NCBI GenBank assembly: GCA_029940235.1
Contig: JAOZRI010000178.1
Location: 1 to 5,283 of the forward strand
Reading direction: 5' to 3'
Origin: Desulfobacula sp.
GTDB taxonomy: Bacteria > Desulfobacterota > Desulfobacteria > Desulfobacterales > Desulfobacteraceae
Length of the DNA: 5,283 bases
A model generated the notes under the pieces. It ran no database searches and had not been told where the DNA came from. It saw nothing but the letters and a program-made list of their open reading frames with translations. Made by a program: the position numbers and the translations under genes. The first letter of the stretch is position 1; every line of letters starts with the position of its first letter. Positions 5,262 through 5,283 of the stretch are shown here, in pieces.

Positions 5262-5283
5262 ATGGCTTCAACGTCAAATAAAG
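5262..5283 (+). CDS. Start of an unidentified gene (first 7 codons only)
   Basis: ATG at 5262 is preceded by AAAGGA (5247-5252) with 9 nt of spacing and opens a frame reading MASTSNK to the right edge. Too little is present to name a product. The spacer between ribosome site and start contains a perfect 10-bp palindrome, GAAACGTTTC (5251-5260), which could form a small hairpin or an operator. The gene is downstream of the response regulator and of the GTTACAT cluster, so it may be a target of the two-component system. Confidence 0.55.

Noticed and set aside
1..5283. tRNA or rRNA genes, CRISPR repeats, insertion sequences, riboswitches
   Set aside because: None were seen: no clover-leaf signatures, no regularly spaced repeats, no transposase-like frames, and no recognisable molybdenum-cofactor riboswitch in the leaders.

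Overview
The window is AT-rich and protein-dense, and it looks like chromosomal DNA of an anaerobic, cytochrome-rich bacterium. A sulfate-reducing Desulfobacterota (Desulfobacter/Desulfobacula-like) is the most plausible host. This rests on the low GC, a periplasmic nitrate reductase with few accessory genes, a one-domain ModE-like regulator, and a sensor kinase carrying a c-type heme motif. It is inference; no taxonomic marker is present.

Left part (minus strand): positions 1-1177 hold the N-terminal 392 residues of NapA, the catalytic subunit of periplasmic nitrate reductase, which continues past the left edge. Immediately upstream of it (1295-1522) lies napD, the chaperone that binds the NapA Tat signal. 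They read leftward as napD-napA.

Middle (1523-1920): a gene-free, very AT-rich divergent control region of about 400 bp. It contains a perfect 14-bp inverted repeat (1620-1650), an adjoining TAGTAC direct repeat, a U-tract hairpin on the minus strand, and a cluster of CAAT/ATTG half-sites just upstream of the rightward operon.

Right part (plus strand): a tight four-gene operon (1921-5110). It encodes a single-domain ModE-family DNA-binding protein, MobB (a P-loop GTPase of molybdenum-cofactor maturation), a membrane histidine kinase with a periplasmic DUF3365/Tll0287-like domain carrying CxxCH, and an OmpR/PhoB-class response regulator. After the operon come an 11-bp inverted repeat, a cluster of GTTACAT half-sites, and the start of a further gene at 5262 that runs off the right edge.

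Working model (inference): the locus is a self-contained nitrate-respiration module. NapDA supply the enzyme, MobB helps make its bis-MGD cofactor, the ModE-like protein may tie expression to molybdate or cofactor status, and the heme-c two-component system may sense redox state or a nitrogen oxide in the periplasm. It would then control nap and/or the gene starting at 5262. The least familiar parts are the heme-c sensor kinase in a nap neighbourhood and the symmetrical DNA elements in the two control regions.
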